DNA of 9,853 bases from an uncultured Clostridia bacterium (GCA_946627905.1 CAMOVY010000030.1:1-9853), one strand, 5' to 3'; positions 1 to 7,333 are shown, counted from the first letter of the stretch. Made by a program: numbers and translations. The notes: generated from the letters alone by a model not told the origin.

Positions 1-1297
1 AGTTCAAACGCTTCCAGTAAAGCGCTAAAAGAATTACAGGACCGAACGCCGCACCGAATACCGACCATGCCGCGGAAACGAGTTCCATAATGCCGCCCAA
101 ATCAAATTTAAGTACGAGCAACGCTAATATAAGCGCCACTACCGAAATGACGGCAACGGCAATTCTGCCTATAAAAAGCATTTGTTTGTCGGTCGCGTCT
201 TTTTTAACCGTGGTTTTATAAAAGTCCGACGCAAACGCCGACGACGCGGCGAGAAGTTGAGAGTCCGCCGTACTCATAGACGCGGCGACTATTGCGGAAA
301 TAAGCAATCCGCCGATAAGCGCCAGCGCGCCTACGCCGAATATGTTGCGAACAGTCTCCACAAACACGAGATTTTTCTGACCTTGCATAGAACCGCCGAG
401 ATATTCGTGCGCAACGAGACCTACCACCGTTGCCATTAAAAGAATAAGCGCCGTCCACGTTGAACCTATTATCTGCGACTTTTTCATTTCCTTTTCCGAT
501 TTTACCGCCATAAATCTTATTAAAATATGCGGCATACCGAAATAGCCCAAGCCCCAGCCGAGCCCCGTTAAAATGCTTGCGATACTGTCCCAGTCTAAAG
601 CGCCCGACGAAAGCAGATTGTAATAATTTTCGGGTGTGGCGACGGGGGCTATCTCACCCGAAGATTTAAGCACGAAAAATGCGATAATCGGCACTATCAT
701 AAGCGCCGCAAGCATAAGTAAGCCTTGGAAAAAGTCCGTCCAGCAGACCGCTTTAAATCCGCCTAAAAGCGTATAAGCAAGAATTATCGCGGTGGCGATA
801 AACATAGCGACCTGTCTGCTGATATCGGGAATAAGCGTGTTAAAAAGTTCCCCGCAGGCATATACGGACGACGCCGAATACAAACAATAACCGATAACGA
901 ATATAACCGCGCAGGAGACGCGTAAAACGACGCTTTTGCTTTTAAACCTGTTGGATAAAAACTGCGGAATAGTAATAGCGTCGTCGGCTTTAATTGCAAA
1001 ACGACGAAGGCGCGGCGCAACGAAAATCCAAGATAAAACCGTTCCGATTAAAAGTCCTATGGAAATCCAGACCTGCCCTAACCCGTAAAGGTAGATAGAC
1101 CCCGGAAGCCCCATTAAAACCCAAGCGGACATATCGGAAGCCCCCGCGGAAAGAGCGGAAACAAGCCCGTTCATATTTCTTCCGCCTAAAAAGTAATCCT
1201 TCTCGCTCGAAGACTTGCTTTTTACGAAGAAATATATTCCGACCCCGATAACGAGAACGAAATAAAGTATAAAAGAAGTAAACTCGTAATAATTCAT
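1..1297 (-). CDS. putP: Na+/proline symporter, PutP-like (SSS family), 3' end cut by window edge
   Basis: Reading the minus strand from the ATG at 1297 gives 432 residues without a stop, running off the left edge; E. coli PutP is about 502 residues, so roughly 70 C-terminal residues are missing. The protein is a multi-helix inner-membrane carrier of the sodium:solute symporter family (LeuT fold), expected to import proline with Na+. Family hallmarks visible: SAGASDMSAWVLMGLPG at 50-66, with Asp55 at the same number as the essential Asp55 of E. coli PutP; LLGGFKAVCWTDFFQG near 178-192; GWGLGYFGMPHILIRFMA near 247-264; and SAIVAASMSTADSQLL near 334-349, whose Ser342-Thr343 correspond to the Na+-ligand pair Ser340-Thr341. 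The start is supported by AGGTGG about 7 bases upstream. It is divergent from the SH3b gene at 1518. Proline specificity is inferred from motif similarity; another SSS substrate is possible. Confidence 0.93.
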   Translation of the reverse strand, partial: MNYYEFTSFILYFVLVIGVGIYFFVKSKSSSEKDYFLGGRNMNGLVSALSAGASDMSAWVLMGLPGSIYLYGLGQVWISIGLLIGTVLSWIFVAPRLRRFAIKADDAITIPQFLSNRFKSKSVVLRVSCAVIFVIGYCLYSASSVYACGELFNTLIPDISRQVAMFIATAIILAYTLLGGFKAVCWTDFFQGLLMLAALMIVPIIAFFVLKSSGEIAPVATPENYYNLLSSGALDWDSIASILTGLGWGLGYFGMPHILIRFMAVKSEKEMKKSQIIGSTWTALILLMATVVGLVAHEYLGGSMQGQKNLVFVETVRNIFGVGALALIGGLLISAIVAASMSTADSQLLAASSAFASDFYKTTVKKDATDKQMLFIGRIAVAVISVVALILALLVLKFDLGGIMELVSAAWSVFGAAFGPVILLALYWKRLN

Positions 1298-1325
1298 TTG
1301 CGCCACCTGTAAACGATATAATTAT

Positions 1326-1469
1326 AAAACAGTATAAAGTTTACAATAATACGTAAAAAATGTCAATTATTTACGCAACAAAAAATAAGGTTAACGAAAG
1401 CGGGATTTTTTTACAATAAAGTCAATTTTGCGCTAATATTATCCCGCAGAAACGGGTTTATACTGTTTT
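1326..1469. repeat. 13-bp inverted repeat pair, possible operators in divergent promoter region
   Basis: AAAACAGTATAAA at 1326-1338 is the exact reverse complement of TTTATACTGTTTT at 1457-1469; read outward, each gene has the same sequence upstream (TTTATACTGTTTT followed by A/G then TA). The arms are 118 bp apart, so a simple hairpin is less likely than two binding sites or matched -10 elements (both contain TATACT). The region also carries a 10-bp direct repeat TTTACAATAA (1340-1349 and 1410-1419), each copy followed by GTCAATT (1362-1368 and 1421-1427). The repeats are seen directly; a shared regulator controlling putP and the SH3b gene is inference. Confidence 0.55.
1338..1366 (-). promoter_or_regulatory. 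Candidate promoter of the putP-like gene
   Basis: On the minus strand a perfect -35 hexamer TTGACA (1366 to 1361) is followed after 17 bases by TAAACT (1343 to 1338), a 4/6 match to the -10 consensus. Transcription would start around 1331, giving a leader of roughly 35 bases. An alternative -10, TATACT at 1336-1331, fits its own consensus better but lies 24 bases from the TTGACA. The -10 assignment is therefore uncertain. Confidence 0.5.
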
Positions 1470-1517
1470 GTATCTCTTACAACCGCCGCACGGCAAACGC
1501 GCGGCGACGGGGTGATT

Positions 1518-2273
1518 ATGAAAAAACCGTATATTATAAAATTCGTATCGTTTTTATTCGTGATTTTAACTTTTGTTGCCACCAAACCGCTTTTGATATC
1601 ACAATTCCGCGCCGCAAAAGCCGAAGAGAGCCGCGCATACTTAAGAGTTATAACCGCCGATACTCCGTTTTACGCCGAAAAGACAGATACAGAGCCGCTT
1701 TTTTATTTGCCCTACACCTATTACGTGCGCGCCATCGAAAAGGGCGATTACTTTACCCGTGTGGAATACGGGAACGACGGGTATACGATAGACGGCTACG
1801 TGCCGAGCGAAAAACTGTTTTACGACGGGCTTAAAGTCGATAACCCCTTTCCGCAGACGGAAGTTTTCACCGCGAAAACCGCCACTCTTTATAAAGACGC
1901 GGCTTTGCAAACCACCGTGCAACACGTATTCGAAGCGCGCAAACTGTATCTGTACGGCGGGTTTTTATCGCCGCAGAACCAACCCGTTTATTACGTCTGC
2001 TACAACAACAAATTAGGCTACGTCAAAGAAGAAGACATTACGCCGTTCGTTATCGAGAACCACCCCAACGAACTGACCTTTTTAACGCAAGACAGCGGCG
2101 AAACCGAGCCCGAACCGCAGGAAAAAACCACGGAAAACTCTGCTTTAACCCTGCGCGTTGCAATAATTGCGGTTTTAGCGCTGGCGGGGTTTTTCGCGCT
2201 GTTTTTTTCTATAGGCAAAAAGTCCAAAACTTCCGCCGCGGCGGGATATTACGACGAAAACGACTACGAATAG
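1518..2273 (+). CDS. Membrane-anchored protein with two SH3b-like domains
   Basis: This 251-residue protein has an N-terminal signal or membrane segment (about 6-28, with a plausible cleavage site after AKA near 35), a first SH3b-like unit at about 42-102 ending in DGYVPSEKLF, a second at about 116-178 ending in LGYVKEED, an acidic Glu/Pro-rich linker, and a C-terminal transmembrane helix at about 213-232 followed by a short basic then acidic-aromatic tail. Most of the protein should lie outside the membrane; SH3b folds commonly bind cell-wall peptides or protein partners, but no enzyme domain is present. The ATG at 1518 is preferred over the in-frame GTG at 1512 because ACGGGGTGATT just before it matches an extended Shine-Dalgarno sequence. 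The two SH3b units and the anchor resemble the C-terminal part of the 820-residue protein at 3172. No precise family name is recognised. Confidence 0.85.
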   Translation: MKKPYIIKFVSFLFVILTFVATKPLLISQFRAAKAEESRAYLRVITADTPFYAEKTDTEPLFYLPYTYYVRAIEKGDYFTRVEYGNDGYTIDGYVPSEKLFYDGLKVDNPFPQTEVFTAKTATLYKDAALQTTVQHVFEARKLYLYGGFLSPQNQPVYYVCYNNKLGYVKEEDITPFVIENHPNELTFLTQDSGETEPEPQEKTTENSALTLRVAIIAVLALAGFFALFFSIGKKSKTSAAAGYYDENDYE

Positions 2274-2300
2274 CCACGCGCCGCAGTCGCCGCGAAAACG

Positions 2301-2873
2301 CTATGCCGAAACGCTTGCCCCCGCAAGTTTATCGCCGTGCGCTTTATCGGAGTTTTTCGCTATAAGCGATTTGATTTTTTTAATCTGTTCTTTTTCTTGC
2401 ACCGTTTTGTTTTTGCGGTTAAGATTTTCCTTTTCCTTAACGCGCGCAAGCATTTCGCGGAAAAATTCTACGGATAAGCACTCCTCTTCGAACCTTTCGT
2501 CGCTATACCCCGCTTTTTGCAAGCACTCGGCAAACTTTTCGGCAAGCCGAACCTGAGTGCGGAAATACCCGCGCGACGAAACGTCGAAATCCTTATAATA
2601 ATCCTTAGGTTTTAAGTGGAAATATTTATAATCCAGAAAGTCCTTTTCCCTATCGGAAAACTTTTTAAGCGCGGCGTCAAGGCAAAGCTTAAGCGCGTAA
2701 ACAATCTCTTTTTGATAAGTCAAACCGATTATCTCTTCAAATTGATTGAGTGCGGGCGAAAAGTTCATAGAAGAAGAAAACGCCTTTTTTTCGACAATCT
2801 CGTCAATCTGCTCGGCAATAGCCTCTAAATGCGCGTAAGAATACAGCGCCGCTTTTGCATAAAGTACCTTCAT
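2301..2873 (-). CDS. Hypothetical protein with sigma-region-4-like helix-turn-helix
   Basis: The 190-residue product has no signal peptide or membrane segment and is rich in charged residues, so it is probably cytoplasmic. Residues about 71-118 (starting KFSDREKDFLDYKYF and including SSRGYFRTQVRLAEKF) have the pattern of sigma-70 region 4 or related phage/ArpU-type helix-turn-helix proteins: an acidic-aromatic first helix, a linker, then a helix with Arg and Thr suitable for DNA contact. The N-terminal 70 residues are helical with no recognised domain, and the last 50 form a basic, coiled-coil-like helix ending in a low-complexity tail. The ATG at 2873 has GGAG 8 bases upstream and a strong promoter. 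It converges on the SH3b gene with a 27-bp gap and no evident terminator between them. The coding call is firm; the DNA-binding role is inference from pattern only. Confidence 0.82.
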   Translation of the reverse strand: MKVLYAKAALYSYAHLEAIAEQIDEIVEKKAFSSSMNFSPALNQFEEIIGLTYQKEIVYALKLCLDAALKKFSDREKDFLDYKYFHLKPKDYYKDFDVSSRGYFRTQVRLAEKFAECLQKAGYSDERFEEECLSVEFFREMLARVKEKENLNRKNKTVQEKEQIKKIKSLIAKNSDKAHGDKLAGASVSA

Positions 2874-2922
2874 AAATACGCTCCGTAAATTAAACTGTTT
2901 TTATCCGCGGAAAAACAACTAA

Positions 2923-2951
2923 ATTATACTTTCGGGGCTATTCCAAGTCAA
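2923..2951 (-). promoter_or_regulatory. Sigma-A-type promoter of the HTH gene
   Basis: On the minus strand TTGACT (2951 to 2946; 5/6) is followed after exactly 17 bases by a perfect TATAAT (2928 to 2923). Transcription would start near 2916, leaving a leader of about 43 bases that contains the GGAG ribosome binding site. Confidence 0.8.
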
Positions 2952-2980
2952 TAGTATATGTCCGCCGCGGAGTAAAAATC

Positions 2981-2994
2981 CGAACATTTGTTTG
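2981..2994. promoter_or_regulatory. LexA/DinR-box-like palindrome
   Basis: CGAACATTTGTTTG matches the Gram-positive SOS box consensus CGAACRNRYGTTYG at 13 of 14 positions. It sits about 30 bp upstream of the -35 of the HTH gene and about 140 bp upstream of the propeller-gene promoter, rather than overlapping either promoter as functional LexA sites usually do. In AT-rich DNA a chance match is possible, so a real operator is a weak inference. Confidence 0.3.
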
Positions 2995-3133
2995 TGTTTT
3001 TGATTACATAATACCCATTTTTTATGACATATGCTTGTCGTATTTTGTCGAATTTTTGAAAAAAGTTTTCCCGATTTTTTTACAAAAAGCGACTTAATAC
3101 GTTTTTCTTTTACGAAAACATTGACGATAAATA

Positions 3134-3162
3134 ATGACAAAAGTCGAATATTGTGGTAAAAT
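3134..3162 (+). promoter_or_regulatory. Extended -10 promoter of the propeller gene, leaderless start
   Basis: ATGACA (3134-3139; 5/6 to TTGACA) is followed after 17 bases by TAAAAT (3157-3162), preceded by TGG, an extended -10. The predicted transcription start, about 7 bases after the -10, falls at about 3168-3170, directly before the ATG at 3172. An overlapping alternative, TTGACG (3121-3126) with TCGAAT (3144-3149), would still leave a leader of only about 16 bases. No Shine-Dalgarno sequence lies between 3157 and 3171. Confidence 0.7.
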
Positions 3163-3171
3163 AAATCTGTT

Positions 3172-5634
3172 ATGAAATTTTATCCGAAAAAAATTTTAAA
3201 AACGGCATTTATAGCGCTTTTTGCGCTTATTTTAGGGCTATCTTGTCTTGCGTTTATCTTGTCGCCGCGCGCGGCTATGGCGGACGGGGAAGTTTACACG
3301 CCTTTTTTGCCTAACAAAAGCGAAGAGTATCACTCTCTTAACGCACCTATTCACGCTTATTCCGACGATGATATAACGGCTATAACCGAAAGCACCGTTT
3401 TAACCGTTATGAAAGGCGACGCGGTTATTCTGAAAAGCGGGCGCAGTTCTTTAAATCAGGTAAAACGCGTCGGCGACGATTTGTATTTTAACGATTATTC
3501 CAGAATTTACACTCTTGCGGTATCGGATTTAGAGCAAGAACCGCAGTTTATATCTTTAACGGGCACTTATTTCGATATCAACGAAAACTATATAGCGACT
3601 ATATACGAAAGTATAATCGAAATATATAAAACCGACGATTTTTCCACGCCTTACAAGACCATTGCGGACGTGCAGAATAAACCCATTGCCATAAATTCCG
3701 AAAACTTGTTTTACGTTTCGGGGAACAAAATCATAAGGCAGTCGCTTGACGAAGACAATTTCGGCGTAGCGTACACTTACGACAATACCAACGCCTTTTC
3801 CCTGTCGTTTATGATTGCGAACGAGAATTACGTTTATTTCCTTTCCGAAAATAAAGTTTTTCGCTTGCCTATAGGCGACAGAAAAGCTTTCCCCACGGAA
3901 TTAGCGTTTACGGACAGCGTTTTTGAGTTGGGCACGATTACCGCGCCCAAAGGGCTTTCCTTTAAAGACGAAAATCTGCTTATTACCGACAATTCGGGTT
4001 CGGTGCAGGAATTTAAGATAAACGGCGATACGCTGGAATTTACGGGCTACGCCGTGGCGAGCGGACTTACGGCGTATAACAGAGTGGCGGAAAGCGCCAC
4101 CGATATAGAAAGATACGGAAAGTACGTCGCCGCGCTCGACGGCAATAAACTTACGGTAATAGACACCTACACTTGCGCTGGATACGACAAAAACGGGTTT
4201 ATAAATAAATTCGTAGGCGATTCTCCCGAAAAGTTTGCGCTCGGCAACGGCACGGTTTTATACGTAAACGGAACGGCAACGTTTATTGCCGACGTTAAGC
4301 CCGACGCGGAAGACAACAAAAAGGCGGTTGAAGAACTCCCTGCCGAAGCGCCCAACGATATTGCCTACCAAAGCGGCGTTTATTATCTTATATATCTCGG
4401 CACGAATTCCAAAATAATAAAAATCGACGAACTAACGGGTGAAAAAATCGGAAACGATATAGAATTTACGGGCATTGCCGCTAATATTATAACGGCGGAC
4501 GTTTTCGGGAATATTTACGTTGCTTACGACAACAGAATATATAAACACGACGGAACGGGTTTTAATCTCACGTCCGGTACGGTAAAAAAACTTGCGACCG
4601 ACCTTGCTGGCAACCTGTTCGTTTTAAGTTCGGACGGCAAAATTTATGCATACGACGAAACGGCGAACGAATTGTCGGTGGCGTTTGAAACGGCGCTCGG
4701 CAATATAAAATCTTTCGGACTTAATTTCGATAAAAGCGAAGTGTTTTTCCTTGTCGACGGATACGAACAGGTGTATAAAACGACGGCGTTAGGTCAAGCT
4801 TCTTTACAGGACGTTGTGCCCGATACGGCTTTTAACTCCGCTACCCAAAGCGTACAAGAACTTAAAGTCTACACCGCAAAAAACGGCGCAAACGTGTATG
4901 CGGTATCTGCTACGGAAAATTCGTTTGCGTTTAACGGACTTAACGAGACTGCCGAAGAATACCCGCTTATAAGCAAATTCGTGTTGCGCGAAAATCTTAC
5001 TTTATACGCTTTGGCAAGCGAAAAGGGCGTAGTGCTTATAAACGAAAAAGACCTAACCGAAAAGGCGGTGGATATAACCGAGTTCGCCGCGCCCGAAAAG
5101 GCGTACACGATAACGCAGGTAAACGCTTACGCTATTCCCGTTATCGAAGAGAACGCCGCGTTTGCAGTCCACACCGCAAGCGGTATAATAAGACTTAACA
5201 CGGGCATGGAAATTACCGCCGTGCGCGAATTCGATATTCTCGGCAAAACCTTTTATCAGGCGGCTGTAGATATAGACGGCGACACGGTCGAGTGCTATAT
5301 ACCCAAGTCGTTCACGTTAAAAACGCTTGCGGGCGATATCACCTTTAACGAATACAGCATAGAAATAGTTAAAAGCACTACCCTGTACGCAGACGCTGAT
5401 ATGACGGAAAAAATTATGGAACTTAAAAGCGGCGACAGCGTGCGGGTACTCTCCGAAGAAAACGGCGTGTTAAAAGTAGAAACGACTAAAAACGGCGAAA
5501 CGTTTACGGGCTATATTATTAAAAGCGCCGTCAAATCTCCCGACACAATAGTCAGAAACGTACTTATAATACTTGCGGTGTTCGGCTCGCTTGCGGGAAC
5601 ATTAACCTACTTTTTATTGAGAAAGAGAAAATAA
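3172..5634 (+). CDS. Exported beta-propeller protein with C-terminal SH3b domains and membrane anchor
   Basis: The 820-residue product begins with a signal peptide (basic MKFYPKK, hydrophobic core to about 30, likely cleavage after AMA near 37). From about 50 to 640 it contains repeated short beta-strand units of beta-propeller type, for example DDLYFNDYSRIYTL, NYVYFLSENKVFRLPIGD, GNIYVAYDNRIYKHDGTG and GNLFVLSSDGKIYAYDETAN, the last two resembling NHL/WD-like blades. Two SH3b-like units follow at about 660-722 and 732-787, then a transmembrane helix at about 794-815 and a basic RKRK tail. The bulk is therefore outside the cell, held by the C-terminus; binding or scaffolding is more likely than catalysis, since no enzyme motif is seen. 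The ATG at 3172 has no ribosome binding site and lies at the predicted transcription start. The gene ends at a bidirectional terminator and appears monocistronic. Its ligand is unknown. Confidence 0.87.
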   Translation: MKFYPKKILKTAFIALFALILGLSCLAFILSPRAAMADGEVYTPFLPNKSEEYHSLNAPIHAYSDDDITAITESTVLTVMKGDAVILKSGRSSLNQVKRVGDDLYFNDYSRIYTLAVSDLEQEPQFISLTGTYFDINENYIATIYESIIEIYKTDDFSTPYKTIADVQNKPIAINSENLFYVSGNKIIRQSLDEDNFGVAYTYDNTNAFSLSFMIANENYVYFLSENKVFRLPIGDRKAFPTELAFTDSVFELGTITAPKGLSFKDENLLITDNSGSVQEFKINGDTLEFTGYAVASGLTAYNRVAESATDIERYGKYVAALDGNKLTVIDTYTCAGYDKNGFINKFVGDSPEKFALGNGTVLYVNGTATFIADVKPDAEDNKKAVEELPAEAPNDIAYQSGVYYLIYLGTNSKIIKIDELTGEKIGNDIEFTGIAANIITADVFGNIYVAYDNRIYKHDGTGFNLTSGTVKKLATDLAGNLFVLSSDGKIYAYDETANELSVAFETALGNIKSFGLNFDKSEVFFLVDGYEQVYKTTALGQASLQDVVPDTAFNSATQSVQELKVYTAKNGANVYAVSATENSFAFNGLNETAEEYPLISKFVLRENLTLYALASEKGVVLINEKDLTEKAVDITEFAAPEKAYTITQVNAYAIPVIEENAAFAVHTASGIIRLNTGMEITAVREFDILGKTFYQAAVDIDGDTVECYIPKSFTLKTLAGDITFNEYSIEIVKSTTLYADADMTEKIMELKSGDSVRVLSEENGVLKVETTKNGETFTGYIIKSAVKSPDTIVRNVLIILAVFGSLAGTLTYFLLRKRK

Positions 5635-5653
5635 ATATCTGAATATATAAAAT

Positions 5654-5683
5654 ACCCGCCGCGGCTGATTAGCCGCGGCGGGT
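5654..5683. terminator. Bidirectional intrinsic terminator between convergent genes
   Basis: ACCCGCCGCGGCT (5654-5666) pairs perfectly with AGCCGCGGCGGGT (5671-5683) around a four-base GATT loop. It lies between the 3' ends of the propeller gene (5634) and the SSB-like gene (5699). The plus-strand transcript continues into a T-rich stretch and the minus-strand one into TATTTTATATATTC, so it can serve both genes. Confidence 0.9.
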
Positions 5684-5698
5684 TTAATTAACTTTATT

Positions 5699-6397
5699 TT
5701 ATTCCCCGTAAACTCTGTCGTACTCCGCGTCGGAAAAATTTATCGACTCAAACTCGCTTTCCGCGTCGAAATTGTCGACGTTTTCGTACGCGGCGAGTTT
5801 GCTTATAGACACTTCGTACGCCGTCATCACCTTGATTTCTTCGTCGCTTATGCGCTTTTGATACTCTCGGCTCTGTATTCTGCCCGCTATCGCTATCTTT
5901 TCGCCTACGGCAAGATTTTTGGCAAAGCGCGCGTTTCTGCCCCACGCTATGCACGGAATATAATCGGACTTGTTATAAGAGCGGTTCACCGCAATAAGAA
6001 TATCGGCAATCTCCCTGTTAAACGGCGTAGTGCGGTACACGGGCGGCTTGCAGATATACCCCGATAACACTATACTGTTGGGATTTTTAACCGATACCCC
6101 GTCTATAAGTTCCCTTACGAACACCGTAAGCATAAGTTTGCTTTTGCCGTCTACAAGTTTGTTATAACTCCGAAATTGCCCCAAAGCGTTTATTATAACG
6201 CCCTTTTTCAGTTGTTTATCCGCTATAAGCCGCTCGGAAACAGTCATCGGCAGAATATCCCCCTGCCCCGAAAGCCTTTTTACAAGCACGTTCATCTCGT
6301 AAAACCCTTCGCCGTACACTTCGTGCGAAAATTCCGCGTCGGACACTATTTCGCCGCTGATAAAAACCTTGTTGTTTTTCTCCGTTAAATTGTTCAT
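5699..6397 (-). CDS. SSB-like protein with two OB folds
   Basis: The 232-residue product appears to hold two oligonucleotide-binding folds. The first (about 9-97) starts NNKVFISGEIVSDAEF and is divergent. The second (about 107-200) closely follows the bacterial SSB pattern: SIVLSGYICKPPVYRTTP, then ADILIAVNRSYNKSDYIPCIAWG with Trp152, then GEKIAIAGRIQSREY. Ordinary SSB has one OB fold in about 110 residues plus a flexible tail; a duplicated OB in one chain could halve the oligomer size, as in deinococcal SSB, though this is inference. The C-terminus is acidic (from about 205) but ends YDRVYGE, not the canonical DDDIPF-type tip that recruits partner proteins. It is probably an accessory single-stranded DNA- or RNA-binding protein. 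GGAG lies 10 bases before the ATG at 6397. It follows the deacetylase gene by 30 bp and is probably cotranscribed with it. Confidence 0.88.
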   Translation of the reverse strand: MNNLTEKNNKVFISGEIVSDAEFSHEVYGEGFYEMNVLVKRLSGQGDILPMTVSERLIADKQLKKGVIINALGQFRSYNKLVDGKSKLMLTVFVRELIDGVSVKNPNSIVLSGYICKPPVYRTTPFNREIADILIAVNRSYNKSDYIPCIAWGRNARFAKNLAVGEKIAIAGRIQSREYQKRISDEEIKVMTAYEVSISKLAAYENVDNFDAESEFESINFSDAEYDRVYGE

Positions 6398-6427
6398 AAT
6401 ATATTTTCTCCTTAAATTGTTCGCTGA

Positions 6428-7195
6428 TTAAATATTCCGTATCTGCGCGCCGTCCGCGCCCATTATATAATTGTCTTTATAAATAAGTTCGCCTATCGGC
6501 ACGAACTCATAGCCCTGCGCCTTTAACTCGCGGATTATTTCGGGTAGTGCCTCTGCCGTGTGCAAGCCTTGGTTATGGAACAGCACTATCGCGCCGTTAT
6601 GTACCTTTTTTAATACCCTGTTCTTTATCTCGCTTGCCGATAAGTCTTTCCAGTCTAAACTATCCACCGACCATTGAATAGTGTAAAGCCCCAACTCCGT
6701 CGCCGTATCTATAAGTAAGTCGTCGTAATCGCCGTACGGCGGGCGGAACAGTTCCACTTTTTTTCCCGTAGTTTGTTCTATTATTTCTTTAGAAGACGTC
6801 AGTTCTTTGATGATAGCCGCTTTATCGAGTTTACTCATATACGGGTGGGTAGAAGAGTGCGTGCCTATCTCGTGCCCAGCGTCCGATATCTTTTTAAGAT
6901 ATTCGGGGTACTTTGCCGACCAGAATTCCACCGCGAAAAAGGTGCATTTCACGTTTTCCGCCGCCATCGTTTCAAGCAGTTTGTCGGTATAATCCACGCC
7001 CCACGCGCAGTCAAATGAAATCGCCACCTTTTTTTCGTCCGTTTTAACGTAATAGATAGGAAGTTTCCTGAAATTCCCGCCGTAAAACACCGCGTACGCC
7101 CCGCTTGCAGAAATCGCTACAATCGCTAATATCCCGCAAAGGACTATCGCACAACCCGTTAAGAACTTTTTTCTATTCAGAAAAGTAAAATACAT
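6428..7195 (-). CDS. Polysaccharide deacetylase, PdaB-like (NodB homology domain)
   Basis: The 255-residue protein has an N-terminal membrane segment (about 12-37) and a carbohydrate esterase 4 / NodB domain (about 55-240) facing outward, expected to remove acetyl groups from peptidoglycan or another wall glycan. Motifs in order: VAISFDCAWG (57-66; Asp62 is the expected catalytic base), HSSTH (113-117; metal-binding His113 and His117), RPPYGDYDD (151-159), WSVDSLDW (175-182) and IVLFHN (203-208; His207). The second Asp of the usual FDD motif, normally a metal ligand, is Cys63; loss of that Asp with a following Trp is typical of the PdaB/sporulation branch as I recall it, which argues for a PdaB-like assignment rather than a dead enzyme. 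The ATG at 7195 has AAAGGT about 6 bases upstream. It is the first gene of a likely two-gene unit with the SSB-like gene. A sporulation role is inference. Confidence 0.9.
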   Translation of the reverse strand: MYFTFLNRKKFLTGCAIVLCGILAIVAISASGAYAVFYGGNFRKLPIYYVKTDEKKVAISFDCAWGVDYTDKLLETMAAENVKCTFFAVEFWSAKYPEYLKKISDAGHEIGTHSSTHPYMSKLDKAAIIKELTSSKEIIEQTTGKKVELFRPPYGDYDDLLIDTATELGLYTIQWSVDSLDWKDLSASEIKNRVLKKVHNGAIVLFHNQGLHTAEALPEIIRELKAQGYEFVPIGELIYKDNYIMGADGAQIRNI

Positions 7196-7333
7196 TTTAA
7201 TACCTTTATTCCGTCGGATTTTGACCGATTAACGCGAAAAAGCGGTTTTTTTGTGTTTTTTTAAGCCGTCCTTTCCTTCAATAAATAACTTATTTATATA
7301 AAATGCGTTTTAGAACGCGGATTTAAAAATACA

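Noticed and set aside
182..458. Overlapping open frames on both strands of about 80 codons
   Set aside because: They lie inside the putP-like gene, whose frame on the minus strand matches the family throughout; the products are Arg-rich and lack any domain.
1512..1514. GTG at 1512 as start of the SH3b gene
   Set aside because: The GTG itself lies inside the Shine-Dalgarno-like sequence that is correctly placed for the ATG at 1518.
2233..2246. Palindrome CCGCCGCGGCGG near the end of the SH3b gene as a terminator
   Set aside because: It is inside the coding sequence, has no loop and is not followed by a T-run; it reflects Ala/Gly codons.
3035..3052. Two closely spaced TTGTCG copies upstream of the propeller gene
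   Set aside because: Too short and too common in AT-rich intergenic DNA to call an operator without comparison.
2919..3140. 73-codon open frame on the minus strand in the 2874-3171 intergenic region
   Set aside because: It overlaps the promoter of the HTH gene and part of the promoter region of the propeller gene, and its composition looks like translated AT-rich intergenic DNA with no domain.
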